From: UBA7332 sp051657165
GTDB taxonomy: Bacteria; Bacteroidota; Bacteroidia; Bacteroidales; UBA7332
Reading direction: 5' to 3'
NCBI GenBank assembly: GCA_051657165.1
Contig: JBOFKD010000314.1
Span: 1-28,323 of the forward strand
DNA length: 28,323 bases
Shown here: piece by piece, positions 1-6,975 of the stretch
Layout of the letters: each line of letters begins with the position of its first letter
Position numbering within the stretch: position 1 is the stretch's first letter
Made by a program: the position numbers and the translations under genes
The notes under the pieces: model-generated
What the model was told of the DNA's origin: nothing
What the model saw: the letters and a program-made list of their open reading frames with translations, nothing else
Databases searched by the model: none

Positions 1-1
1 C

Positions 2-127
2 AATAACAGAAGCACTAATGCTTGTGCAGAATCCTTCAATGCAAAAATTAAAGCTTTCAGAGCTGATTTTAGAGGAGTCCGGGATATAAAATTCTTCTTA
101 TTTAGATTATGCAAAATTTATGCGTAA
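2..127 (+). pseudogene. ISL3-like transposase, C-terminal remnant (copy A)
   Basis: An open frame running in from the window edge ends at a TAA at 125-127 and encodes the typical transposase tail NACAESFNAKIKAF ... FRGVRDIKFF. This matches the C-terminus of DDE transposases of the ISL3 type, and the same pattern recurs in the next feature. Only about 41 residues are visible, so the 5' part may lie outside the window. It cannot be decided whether the left part is intact, but the immediate following copy B is clearly truncated, so the area is an IS graveyard. The exact IS family is an inference from the motif. Confidence 0.6.
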
Positions 128-137
128 TCCAATCTGA

Positions 138-479
138 CGTTTAACATTCCCACAACTTTTTGACTTGATCCTGAAAAAGGCGTATGACTTATCGATAAAG
201 CTTACCGAAATATTCAATAGAAAAATAAAACCTGAGGAGGCAAGATTGTCTCTTGCCAGATGGTACAATGAAGTTGAAGAGTTTGGCGATAACAATCTTA
301 ATAGAATACTTGATACTTTTGAAAATCACAATATCACAATCATTAATTATTTTGAAGAAAGACTGACTAATGCATCAGCTGAGTCGTTCAACGCCAAAAT
401 TAAGGCTTTGAGATCTCAGTTTAGAGGTGTTAGTGATATTAAATTCTTCATGTATAGACTTACTAAATTGTATGCGTAA
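138..479 (+). pseudogene. ISL3-like transposase, truncated C-terminal remnant (copy B)
   Basis: The frame is open after an in-frame TGA at 135-137 and runs to TAA at 477-479. It encodes the last ~113 residues of a DDE transposase: a helical stretch (KKAYDLSIKLTEIFN), LARWYNEVEEF, then the hallmark NASAESFNAKIKALRSQFRG and a FFMYRLTKLYA end. The family's usual length is above 300 residues, so the catalytic N-terminal and central parts are missing. The only start codons are a TTG at 165 or internal ones, and no ribosome binding site is apparent. Copy B is diverged from copy A (for example LRSQFRG against FRADFRG), so the two come from different though related elements that ended up in tandem, 10 bp apart. 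Confidence 0.65.
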
Positions 480-507
480 TATCAATCCCCACCAACCGAT
501 TTTATCC

Positions 508-544
508 GCTGATCCGAGAATGACTAAAACGGATCAGCTGATCC
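508..544. repeat. Nested palindromes downstream of the IS remnant
   Basis: GCTGATCCG (508-516) is the exact reverse complement of CGGATCAGC (530-538), 13 bases apart. The right arm is itself part of a perfect 14-bp palindrome, GGATCAGCTGATCC (531-544). The three related arms could form alternative hairpins. There is no T-run after them, so they do not look like a simple terminator. They lie between the transposase remnant and the tRNA cluster and might be an IS end. Confidence 0.5.
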
Positions 545-566
545 CTTGAATATTTTAGTATAACGC

Positions 567-600
567 AAAAAAAAAGGAACACGTTAGTGTTCCTTTTTTT
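567..600. terminator. Bidirectional terminator after the tRNA-Val cluster
   Basis: Seven-base stem GGAACAC (576-582) / GTGTTCC (587-593) with loop GTTA, flanked by nine A on the left (567-575) and seven T on the right (594-600). It therefore works in both directions. On the minus strand it ends the tRNA transcript, about 15 bases after the last tRNA. Confidence 0.85.
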
Positions 601-608
601 ATCAAGAG

Positions 609-683
609 TGGGCCCAATAGGATTCGAACCTATGACCCCCTGCTTGTAAGGCAGGTGCTCTGAACCAGCTGAGCTATGAGCCC
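609..683 (-). tRNA. tRNA-Val (anticodon UAC), copy 1
   Basis: Read on the minus strand, 75 nt fold into a cloverleaf: acceptor GGGCTCA/TGGGCCC, D-stem GCTC/GAGC, anticodon stem CCTGC/GCAGG with loop CTTACAA (anticodon TAC, valine), T-stem ATAGG/CCTAT with loop TTCGAAT, discriminator A. CCA is not encoded. Identical to copies 3 and 4. It is the promoter-distal copy in a four-gene transcript. Confidence 0.95.
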
Positions 684-705
684 TTGATTTGTTGTTTTTT
701 TTTCG

Positions 706-780
706 TGGGTCCAATAGGATTCGAACCTATGACCCCCTGCTTGTAAGGCAGGTGCTCTGAACCAGCTGAGCTATGAACCC
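706..780 (-). tRNA. tRNA-Val (anticodon UAC), copy 2, acceptor-stem variant
   Basis: Same 75-nt tRNA as its neighbours, anticodon TAC, but it differs at exactly two bases, at window positions 710 and 777. These are tRNA positions 69 and 4, so the acceptor pair changes from C-G to U-A and pairing is kept. The other 73 bases are identical to copies 1, 3 and 4. The compensated change shows the gene is under selection to fold, so it is not a pseudogene. Confidence 0.95.
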
Positions 781-801
781 GAAAATTTGTGATATTTAGA
801 G

Positions 802-876
802 TGGGCCCAATAGGATTCGAACCTATGACCCCCTGCTTGTAAGGCAGGTGCTCTGAACCAGCTGAGCTATGAGCCC
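802..876 (-). tRNA. tRNA-Val (anticodon UAC), copy 3
   Basis: Identical over 75 nt to copies 1 and 4; anticodon loop CTTACAA gives UAC for valine. The flank on its 5' side (877 onward, TAAATATCATTTGAAAAGCA) resembles that of copy 4 (995 onward, TAAATATTCATTCGAAAACA), which points to unit duplication that included the spacer. Confidence 0.95.
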
Positions 877-919
877 TAAATATCATTTGAAAAGCATTTA
901 TTTTAGAAGAATATTAGAG

Positions 920-994
920 TGGGCCCAATAGGATTCGAACCTATGACCCCCTGCTTGTAAGGCAGGTGCTCTGAACCAGCTGAGCTATGAGCCC
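920..994 (-). tRNA. tRNA-Val (anticodon UAC), copy 4 (promoter-proximal)
   Basis: Identical over 75 nt to copies 1 and 3, with intact acceptor, D, anticodon and T stems. It is the first gene of the minus-strand transcript, about 43 bases downstream of the TATCTTTG element. Confidence 0.95.
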
Positions 995-1037
995 TAAATA
1001 TTCATTCGAAAACATGTTTTGTTTCTCAAATGCGTTG

Positions 1038-1069
1038 CAAAGATATGGCTCTTTTTTGAAACCTCCAAA
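1038..1069 (-). promoter_or_regulatory. Bacteroidota-type promoter of the tRNA-Val cluster
   Basis: On the minus strand TTTG (1066-1069) is followed after 20 bases by TATCTTTG (1038-1045), a full match to the TAnnTTTG -7 element with a -33 TTTG at normal spacing. It reads directly into the four tRNA genes. Confidence 0.75.
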
Positions 1070-1086
1070 TTTTAGCTATACTTTTT

Positions 1087-1110
1087 TTCTGAACTTTCTT
1101 CTGAACTTTC
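1087..1110. repeat. 12-bp tandem duplication
   Basis: TTCTGAACTTTC occurs twice head to tail (1087-1098 and 1099-1110), upstream of the tRNA promoter and downstream of the minus-strand gene ending at 1177. No function is apparent. Confidence 0.7.
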
Positions 1111-1176
1111 AGTAAGATCGGTTTAACTTGTTTAGTGGTAAGGATGTAGTCGAGCTACTTTTTTTTTGTTTTAATG

Positions 1177-1653
1177 TTAATATAATTGCAGATCGACACT
1201 TTCCGGTACATATCTTTCGAGAAGTGCAGCGAACTGATCCGGCTTAATATCGAGTGCAGAAAGAGTAAATTCAGTCATTCCCCGTTTCGACTCTTTGTAA
1301 AAAATGCGAAAGTGGTAGGAGTAGGGTGATAAATCAGAGGCGTACTCGACACGAAATGAATCTATACTTTCCCAGTGCATACCTCCCCATCCCCGAAAAT
1401 CTATTCCCTGATCATTTATGCGTATTACAGCCTTAGAAACAGCATTGCGGCTCCAGTCCCAAAGATATAGTCCGAGAAAGACTAAAAAGAAAAGCAGTCC
1501 CTGACGAATTTTTCCTGTAATAAAGCGGGTAGCTGCAATGAACAGAATAAAATAGTTGAAGAATCCTACAACGCCGTTTCTGGCTCTTTTGCGCTGATGA
1601 ATAGTTGTTCCGTTAAATCGTTTGTTGGTTATGTATTTTTTTAATTCAGCCAT
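1177..1653 (-). CDS. Small membrane protein, possible PH-like cytoplasmic domain
   Basis: A 158-residue protein of unknown function. Residues about 28-45 and 50-68 are two hydrophobic segments separated by a short basic turn (TGKIRQG), preceded by a strongly basic N-terminus (HQRKRARNG). The remaining ~85 residues are soluble and read like a beta-rich domain: AVIRINDQGIDFRGWGGMHW followed by alternating strands and a C-terminal helix. That pattern recalls bacterial PH-like domains attached to two-helix hairpins, but I do not recognise the family with confidence. The start codon at 1651-1653 lies inside the end of the upstream acpH-like gene (8-bp overlap), so the two are co-transcribed and probably translationally coupled. 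No clear terminator follows. Confidence 0.7.
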   Translation of the reverse strand: MAELKKYITNKRFNGTTIHQRKRARNGVVGFFNYFILFIAATRFITGKIRQGLLFFLVFLGLYLWDWSRNAVSKAVIRINDQGIDFRGWGGMHWESIDSFRVEYASDLSPYSYHFRIFYKESKRGMTEFTLSALDIKPDQFAALLERYVPESVDLQLY

Positions 1654-2221
1654 TGTTTTGAGTTATTTTTTTTAGTTCCGGGAGTAATTGATCCAGGAGT
1701 GTGGTCAGATCGTCAGAATGATTGTTCAGATACTGCATAGCAAGTGGTATATCTACGGATAAACCTCTGTAAGATTTCATGATTTCCAGAGATTCGCGGA
1801 TTCCATCCTGTGTTTTGTATTTAACAAGTCTTCCGGATATTACAAAATGCCAGGCAAAGCGTTTGAATCTCGGCGGTAAATTAGCATAGCTGTATAAAAG
1901 ATACAGATTGAACCGGAATGCAAAGTAACGCAGCGATAGTCCTGTATAACGTTTAAAATTTGATGCCAGGATATAATCCAGGAAAATATCTAAAATAACA
2001 GCCGAAAATTTACCCAGAACCGGACGCATATGCGCCAGTTGCGCTGATATTAGCGGATGAGTGTCTGTGAAGCTGTCAATTTCCCGGTGTCTGAGAATCC
2101 CCCGGCTTATTTCAGATGGGTAGGTATTGTATTTATTTCCTTTTACGCCGTCTGCAATAAACCCTCCTAACTGAACAGGTAATGAGTTGCCGGAGAGGTA
2201 TATATGTGCTAAATAATTCAT
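1646..2221 (-). CDS. acpH: Acyl carrier protein phosphodiesterase (AcpH family)
   Basis: A 191-residue protein of the AcpH/DUF479 family, close to the ~193 residues usual for it. In Escherichia coli AcpH hydrolyses the phosphodiester bond that links 4'-phosphopantetheine to the serine of acyl carrier protein, giving apo-ACP; it acts in the cytoplasm. Family motifs seen: N-terminal NYLAH (2-6), FIADGVKG (21-28), and the metal-site stretch HREIDSFTDTHP (45-56), all of which fit the HD-like metal-dependent fold. The ATG at 2219-2221 is used because the NYLAH motif begins at once. It is the first gene of a two-gene unit with the membrane protein that overlaps its end. No ACP or fatty-acid gene is nearby, so substrate identity rests on family knowledge. 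Confidence 0.85.
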   Translation of the reverse strand: MNYLAHIYLSGNSLPVQLGGFIADGVKGNKYNTYPSEISRGILRHREIDSFTDTHPLISAQLAHMRPVLGKFSAVILDIFLDYILASNFKRYTGLSLRYFAFRFNLYLLYSYANLPPRFKRFAWHFVISGRLVKYKTQDGIRESLEIMKSYRGLSVDIPLAMQYLNNHSDDLTTLLDQLLPELKKITQNNG

Positions 2222-2241
2222 TGTATGATTGTTGCTATGTA

Positions 2242-2249
2242 CAAATATA
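2242..2249 (-). promoter_or_regulatory. Candidate -7 element for acpH unit
   Basis: On the minus strand TATATTTG fits TAnnTTTG exactly and lies about 20 bases before the acpH start. No good -33 TTTG is visible at 19-21 bases, so the call is moderate and implies a very short leader. Confidence 0.4.
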
Positions 2250-2374
2250 ATAAAAGCTCTCTGTTTGCTGTCTCTGCACTATGTCAGAGTTGTTTTAAAT
2301 ATTCTTTTTTAACAAACATATCTTAAACAAAGGGTTTGGGGAATTCGTTCTTTAAACGGCTAAAGGTAAGTGAT

Positions 2375-3865
2375 ATGCGTAAATATATTTGGACGATATT
2401 GTTAATGACTGTTCTACCGGGATATGCTCAAAACCGGGATATGTCAGATACTATATGCCGGAATCTTTCTGGCAAAGAGTATTATGCAATATATCCGGTA
2501 AGAAAAAATCCCTGGGCAGCAGCGCTTCAGGTTGCCGGTCTGGATGGTTTATCATGGAGCGTTTCTAAATATTTGGCAAAGAAGCCATTTGCGGATATTA
2601 GCCTGGCTACGATTAAGAGAAATATGGATACCGGATTTGTGTGGGATGTGGATGAATTTCCTACTAATATGGTAGCTCACCCATATCAGGGAGGTTTGAA
2701 TTTTGCTACATCGCGGGCATGGGGTATGAGTTATTTAGAGTCATTCCCGTATTCGTTTGCAGGGAGTTTTGTATGGGAAATGTTTCTCGAAAATGAGCCA
2801 CCTTCAATCAATGATCTTATAACAACTTCGATAGGCGGGATGGCTTATGGAGAAGTGATGCACAGGATTAGCTCAGGGATATTAAATAATCAGGCAAGAG
2901 GCTGGAACCGGGCAGCCCGTGAATTGAGTGCATTTGTAATAAATCCGATGCGTGGGGTTCAGCGTTTGGTAACCGGTGATATGTGGAGGCATGGTTTTTC
3001 TTCTTATGCTGATGAGACCGGAGGTACTCCTGTTTCTTTCTCGCTGGGTTTAGGATGGCGCTCGTTAATGATTCCCCGATTGCCGGATTCAGGTAATATG
3101 TATCTGACATTGAATTATATCTATAATAATCCGTTTGAGGTTGATGGTCGTACTCCATTTGAATATTTTGAATTGTACGGCGATCTGAATATCGGTAATA
3201 AGCAGCCATTTCTGGGGGATATCCGCATTACCGGACTATTGTTTGGTGAAACATTCGGTTTTAGAAGGAGTGAGATGCTGATAGGGCTTTTTCAGCAATA
3301 TAGTTTTCATGATTCAAATGCAATAAATGATAAGGAAACGGGGAAACCTGTTGTTCCGTACAGAATATCTGAGACCGCGGCTTTTGGTCCGGGTGCAATC
3401 TGTAGAATCACTTTCCCTGATAATCTGATGCTTGAATGCAAAGGTTTTGTTACCGGGATTATGTTAGGTGGCTACTATACAGATTATTTTCGTTTCGGGA
3501 AAAGGGATTATAACTTTGGAAGCGGATTTAGTTACAGGGCTTCTGTCGGATTATCGATAGGGGACAGATTAAAGGTCTCCGGCGAAACACAGGGGTATAA
3601 GCTTTATACTGTTGATGGTTACAGGCAGAAAAACTATCAGGAATCTGATGAGTTATATCTGAATTCAGCGGGTGATAAAGGAAGCGGATTTATAACGATG
3701 AATCGTATTGATGCGAAAGTCAGAATTGTGGACGAGTTGAGATTCGGGGCTAAAATTAATTGGATTATGAGATATAACCGGTATAAAGAAATACCGGAAA
3801 AGCTAACGTCGTCAGCGCGAATGAAAAGCAATGATGTGCGTTTTTATGTTGAATATACTTTTTAG
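2375..3865 (+). CDS. DUF3943 outer-membrane protein
   Basis: About 496 residues from the ATG at 2375. I chose that ATG over a TTG at 2336 because it begins a classic signal peptide (MRKYIWTILLMTVLPGYAQ) that ends in an A-x-A-like cleavage region. The middle holds the stretch EPPSINDLITTSIGGMAYGE, which I associate with the DUF3943 family. The rest is rich in alternating polar and aromatic residues and ends in VRFYVEYTF; a terminal phenylalanine is typical of outer-membrane beta barrels. Its function is not known and there is no enzymatic motif. The gene stands alone and ends in a terminator shared with the convergent hexosaminidase gene. The acpH unit diverges from it. Confidence 0.8.
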   Translation: MRKYIWTILLMTVLPGYAQNRDMSDTICRNLSGKEYYAIYPVRKNPWAAALQVAGLDGLSWSVSKYLAKKPFADISLATIKRNMDTGFVWDVDEFPTNMVAHPYQGGLNFATSRAWGMSYLESFPYSFAGSFVWEMFLENEPPSINDLITTSIGGMAYGEVMHRISSGILNNQARGWNRAARELSAFVINPMRGVQRLVTGDMWRHGFSSYADETGGTPVSFSLGLGWRSLMIPRLPDSGNMYLTLNYIYNNPFEVDGRTPFEYFELYGDLNIGNKQPFLGDIRITGLLFGETFGFRRSEMLIGLFQQYSFHDSNAINDKETGKPVVPYRISETAAFGPGAICRITFPDNLMLECKGFVTGIMLGGYYTDYFRFGKRDYNFGSGFSYRASVGLSIGDRLKVSGETQGYKLYTVDGYRQKNYQESDELYLNSAGDKGSGFITMNRIDAKVRIVDELRFGAKINWIMRYNRYKEIPEKLTSSARMKSNDVRFYVEYTF

Positions 3866-3876
3866 CAAAGAATGAG

Positions 3877-3906
3877 AAAGGGAGACGCTTGAGCGCCTCC
3901 CTTTTT
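3877..3906. terminator. Shared terminator between convergent genes
   Basis: Stem AAAGGGAG (3877-3884) / CTCCCTTT (3897-3904) extended by CGC/GCG around a TTGA loop with one internal mismatch, followed by a T-run (3902-3906). The A-run on the other side lets it serve the minus-strand hexosaminidase gene too. Confidence 0.8.
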
Positions 3907-3927
3907 AACAACCAAACATCTAATCCA

Positions 3928-5766
3928 TTATTTAACCACAATCTCTTTCAGTGCACCACTCTTACCATTAGAGAGTATATTTATGTATTTTATGAGTCCC
4001 GGTCTGTCTATTGTAATTGTTCCTTCTGCTTTTTTTGATGAATTGTCAGGATCTGATCCATCTGTTGTGTAATAAATATTCATTCCTTCATTTGGATTGA
4101 ATGGAATGATAGCTGTCCCGTTTTCAATGGAAATTGTATCCGGTAAAGTTGGTGATACCACAAAGTAATTTACGTTCAGAGCATCCAGTCTGGGGTAAAA
4201 GCCAAGAACGCGTCTTTCGAAGTCGCGATAATCCCGTTTGTTCTGCTGACTCCAGCCCATTTCTGCAATAGCTGCCATACGGGGCAAAGCCATATAAAAT
4301 ACTTTGTCTTCACTTTGTAAATATTCGGTCCAGATATTTCCCTGGCATCCCAGTACATACTTTTCATCTTCTTTGGTAAGTGCATCCGGCACAGGATTGT
4401 AAGAGTATACTCTTTCCAGATTCAGATATCCGCCAATAGCAAGAGGCTGTGTGCTTTCTGGTTTTTCCTGATAATAATCCAGGTACACATGAGTGGAAGG
4501 AGTCATGATTACATGATGTTTTTGTTTCGCCGCTTCAATCCCGCCTTTGTCTCCGGTCCAGCTCATAAGGGTGGCATTAGGAGATATCCCTCCTTCCAGA
4601 ATCTCTTCCCAGCCAATCATCTTTTTACCTTTGGTGGTTAGAAAGTTATCAACCTGATGCATAAAATAACTCTGAAGTTCGTGCTCATCTTTCAGTCCTT
4701 CTGATTTGATTTTAGCCTGACATACATCACAGCCTTTCCATCTTATTTTCGGGCACTCATCACCTCCGACATGGATGTATTCACTTGGGAATAAATCAGA
4801 GATTTCATCAAGTACTCCGCGCATAAATTCATATACTTTATCATTCCCGGCACAGAAAACATCGTTGTATATACCCCAGCGCATACCTACATCATAAGGT
4901 CCGGCATCTTTACATCCCAGTTCTTCATAAGCGGTAAGTGCAGCCAGCGCATGACCCGGAAACTCAATTTCCGGAATGACGCGTACTCCACGGGAAGCCG
5001 CATAAGCTATTACTTCCTTCGCATCATCCTGGGTATAGTATCCTCCATAAGGAGTTCCGTCATATTTGAATGGTGTTTTATATCTTCCGACTAAAGTTTG
5101 TGTACGTTGTGATCCGACCTCAGTAAGTTTGGGGTATTTCTTAATCTCAATGCGCCATCCCTGATCGTCAGTCAGATGCCAGTGGAACTGATTGAGTTTG
5201 TACATAGCCAGGACATCGATGAATTTTTTAATAAATGATACAGGAAAGAAATGACGTGCTACATCAAGGTGTATGCCGCGATATGGGAATCGTGGGAAGT
5301 CATAAACAGACGCATGTCTGACTTTCAGATCATTTATGCTTATATTTCCTTCAACAGAAGCAGGCATCAGCTGAAGTAATGTCTGTACTCCGTAAAAAGC
5401 ACCCGAAAGATTGGGTGAGGAGATTTTAACACCTCCATTGTTTACCGTTAACCGGTATGATTCGTCCGGCACATTAAGGGGATTACTTTTTGAGAAAAAG
5501 ATAGCTCCTTTATTGTCAGTGCCGGATGAAACAGTGAATTTTCCTGAAGTGGCCTGGTTTAATTGATCGGCAAGAAGTTGAGCAGCGGGGCGTAACGTCT
5601 CGTCGGAGATAATGATGGGTGTTTTTTCGGATATTTTAAATTCGTCGGACTTAAATTCAGCCTGATATGGCAATGGTAAAATCATATTTCTTTTATCCGT
5701 TGCATTCAGCTTAACTCCGGTGATAATTAAAAGAAAAAGAATAATCAGAATTTTTTTTGACTTCAT
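3928..5766 (-). CDS. Beta-N-acetylhexosaminidase, GH20, exported
   Basis: A 612-residue exo-hexosaminidase that removes terminal N-acetylglucosamine or N-acetylgalactosamine from glycoconjugates. The signal peptide covers residues 1-22 (basic MKSKK, then a hydrophobic core). Residues about 25-150 form the GH20b domain, and 155-510 the catalytic TIM barrel. HWHLTDDQGWR (195-205) and the catalytic pair D336-E337 in HVGGDE (332-337) are both intact; the Glu is the acid/base and the Asp positions the substrate acetamide for substrate-assisted catalysis. The C-terminal ~70 residues contain IYYTTDGSDP, a chitobiase C-terminal-type domain. The enzyme is probably periplasmic; no lipobox is seen. It is monocistronic here, with no SusCD partner beside it. 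Exact linkage and sugar specificity cannot be read from the sequence. Confidence 0.93.
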   Translation of the reverse strand: MKSKKILIILFLLIITGVKLNATDKRNMILPLPYQAEFKSDEFKISEKTPIIISDETLRPAAQLLADQLNQATSGKFTVSSGTDNKGAIFFSKSNPLNVPDESYRLTVNNGGVKISSPNLSGAFYGVQTLLQLMPASVEGNISINDLKVRHASVYDFPRFPYRGIHLDVARHFFPVSFIKKFIDVLAMYKLNQFHWHLTDDQGWRIEIKKYPKLTEVGSQRTQTLVGRYKTPFKYDGTPYGGYYTQDDAKEVIAYAASRGVRVIPEIEFPGHALAALTAYEELGCKDAGPYDVGMRWGIYNDVFCAGNDKVYEFMRGVLDEISDLFPSEYIHVGGDECPKIRWKGCDVCQAKIKSEGLKDEHELQSYFMHQVDNFLTTKGKKMIGWEEILEGGISPNATLMSWTGDKGGIEAAKQKHHVIMTPSTHVYLDYYQEKPESTQPLAIGGYLNLERVYSYNPVPDALTKEDEKYVLGCQGNIWTEYLQSEDKVFYMALPRMAAIAEMGWSQQNKRDYRDFERRVLGFYPRLDALNVNYFVVSPTLPDTISIENGTAIIPFNPNEGMNIYYTTDGSDPDNSSKKAEGTITIDRPGLIKYINILSNGKSGALKEIVVK

Positions 5767-5922
5767 GATTTCGAGCTTAGATTTTAAAAGTTCATTTTTG
5801 CGTTCTGTTATTAAGACGTTTATGTGTGAGCTGAAACGACAAAAAAAATGATTTTTTTATCTGAATATGATGAAATTAATTTTTTTGCATATCCTGAGAG
5901 GGTATTTCTAATCAAATTGATT

Positions 5923-5930
5923 TATTTTTG
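5923..5930 (+). promoter_or_regulatory. Candidate -7 element for the phosphatase-dut-envelope run
   Basis: TATTTTTG matches TAnnTTTG and lies 44 bases before the phosphatase ATG, giving a plausible leader. A convincing -33 element at the usual spacing is not seen. Confidence 0.4.
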
Positions 5931-5974
5931 TCACTAGTGGAAATATATCATTGACATTAATCAATCTTTATAAT

Positions 5975-6469
5975 ATGAACAGAAAGGAAACTACGGGGAA
6001 ATACAAAGTATTATTTGTTTGTTTAGGTAATATTTGCCGTTCTCCGACAGCTGAAGGTGTTATGAAACATTATGTTGAAAACTCAGGCCTTGCTGAATAC
6101 ATAGAGATTGACTCAGCGGGAACTTATGGCGGGCATGCCGGCGAATTGCCTGATCACAGGATGAGACAGCATGCATCTGAAAGAGGCTATAACCTTACGA
6201 GCCGCTCAAGACAGGTGAGGACATCTGACTTTGAAGACTTTGATCTGATTATAGCAATGGATGATAAGAATTATCAAAACCTCAGAGATATGGCTCCTGA
6301 CCTGGAGTCACAGGCAAAGATTCATAGAATGACGGAGTATGGAGATCAGACTAAATATGATTATGTTCCGGATCCGTATTATGGTGGTGCAGATGGTTTT
6401 GAACTGGTGCTGGATCTTCTTGAAGATACTTGTAACGGATTGTTGAATGACATAAAAAAAAGAATATAA
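5975..6469 (+). CDS. Low-molecular-weight protein-tyrosine phosphatase
   Basis: A 164-residue cytoplasmic phosphatase of the arsenate-reductase/LMW-PTP fold. The signature loop is VCLGNICRSP, with nucleophile C16, R22 and S23; the general-acid loop DPYYGG follows at D133. Length matches the family (about 150-165). The ATG at 5975 is chosen rather than an in-frame TTG at 5951, because the family begins a few residues before the first beta strand (KYKVLFVCLGN). The substrate is unknown. In other bacteria such phosphatases often act on tyrosine kinases that control exopolysaccharide, but no such kinase is in this window. The stop codon is 1 bp before the dUTPase start, so the two are probably co-translated. 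Confidence 0.9.
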   Translation: MNRKETTGKYKVLFVCLGNICRSPTAEGVMKHYVENSGLAEYIEIDSAGTYGGHAGELPDHRMRQHASERGYNLTSRSRQVRTSDFEDFDLIIAMDDKNYQNLRDMAPDLESQAKIHRMTEYGDQTKYDYVPDPYYGGADGFELVLDLLEDTCNGLLNDIKKRI

Positions 6470-6470
6470 T

Positions 6471-6908
6471 ATGATGAAGGTGAAGATTATAAACAAATCA
6501 AAACATGAATTGCCGGATTATGCTACTGCTCATGCTGCCGGAATGGATATCAGAGCTAATCTTTCGGAAGCTGTAACACTGAATCCAATGGAGCGTATAT
6601 TGATACCTACAGGCCTGTATCTGGAATTGCCTGCGGGATTTGAGGCTCAGATTCGTCCAAGAAGCGGTCTGGCTTTAAAAAAAGGTATTACTGTTTTGAA
6701 TTCACCGGGGACAATTGATGCTGATTATCGCGGAGAGGTAGGTATTATCCTGATTAACTTATCAAAGGATTCGTTTGTTATAGAAGATGGAGAGCGTATT
6801 TGTCAGATGGTAATCGCTGCTCACGAGCAAGTTCAGTGGATTGAAGTGGAAGAACTGGGCGAAACGGATCGCGGGGATGGCGGTTTTGGCCATACAGGAA
6901 AAAAATAA
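6471..6908 (+). CDS. dut: dUTP diphosphatase (trimeric dUTPase)
   Basis: A 145-residue dUTPase, which hydrolyses dUTP to dUMP and pyrophosphate and so keeps uracil out of DNA and feeds thymidylate synthesis. All five motifs are present: I AGMDIRA (23-29), II RPRSGLA (62-68), III GTIDADYRGEVGIIL (80-94) with the catalytic aspartate, IV GERICQMVI (107-115) and V RGDGGFGHTG (134-143). In motif V a His replaces the commoner Ser of GGFGSTG. Two ATGs lie in tandem (6471, 6474); either may be used. It follows the phosphatase by 1 bp. A 12-bp stem-loop separates it from the TPR lipoprotein gene. Confidence 0.96.
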   Translation: MMKVKIINKSKHELPDYATAHAAGMDIRANLSEAVTLNPMERILIPTGLYLELPAGFEAQIRPRSGLALKKGITVLNSPGTIDADYRGEVGIILINLSKDSFVIEDGERICQMVIAAHEQVQWIEVEELGETDRGDGGFGHTGKK

Positions 6909-6920
6909 TTCGAATGAATA

Positions 6921-6956
6921 ACAGATAAGTCCTTCGCATAGAGTGGACTTATCTGT
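6921..6956. other. Perfect 12-bp stem-loop between dut and the TPR lipoprotein gene
   Basis: ACAGATAAGTCC (6921-6932) pairs perfectly with GGACTTATCTGT (6945-6956) around a 12-base loop. No T-run follows (CAACCTTTAAAAG), so it does not look like a standard intrinsic terminator. It may be a processing or stabilising structure, or a weak attenuator, inside the run. Confidence 0.75.
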
Positions 6957-6975
6957 CAACCTTTAAAAGATATTT

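Noticed and set aside
502..886. Overlapping minus-strand frames with the repeated peptide RAHSSAGSEHLPYKQG
   Set aside because: These are translations of the tRNA-Val genes themselves; the repeated peptide is the tRNA sequence read as codons.
609..994. Regularly spaced 75-bp repeats that could suggest a CRISPR-like array
   Set aside because: Each repeat folds as a complete tRNA-Val; spacers are 21-43 bp, variable and AT-rich.
1143..1170. Short GTAG/CTAC hairpin followed by nine T on the plus strand
   Set aside because: The stem is only four base pairs and no plus-strand gene precedes it; for the minus-strand gene the T-run is on the wrong side.
2868..3209. 113-residue minus-strand frame inside the DUF3943 gene
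   Set aside because: It is a shadow of a gene with a signal peptide and barrel features; no start signal or motif is seen.
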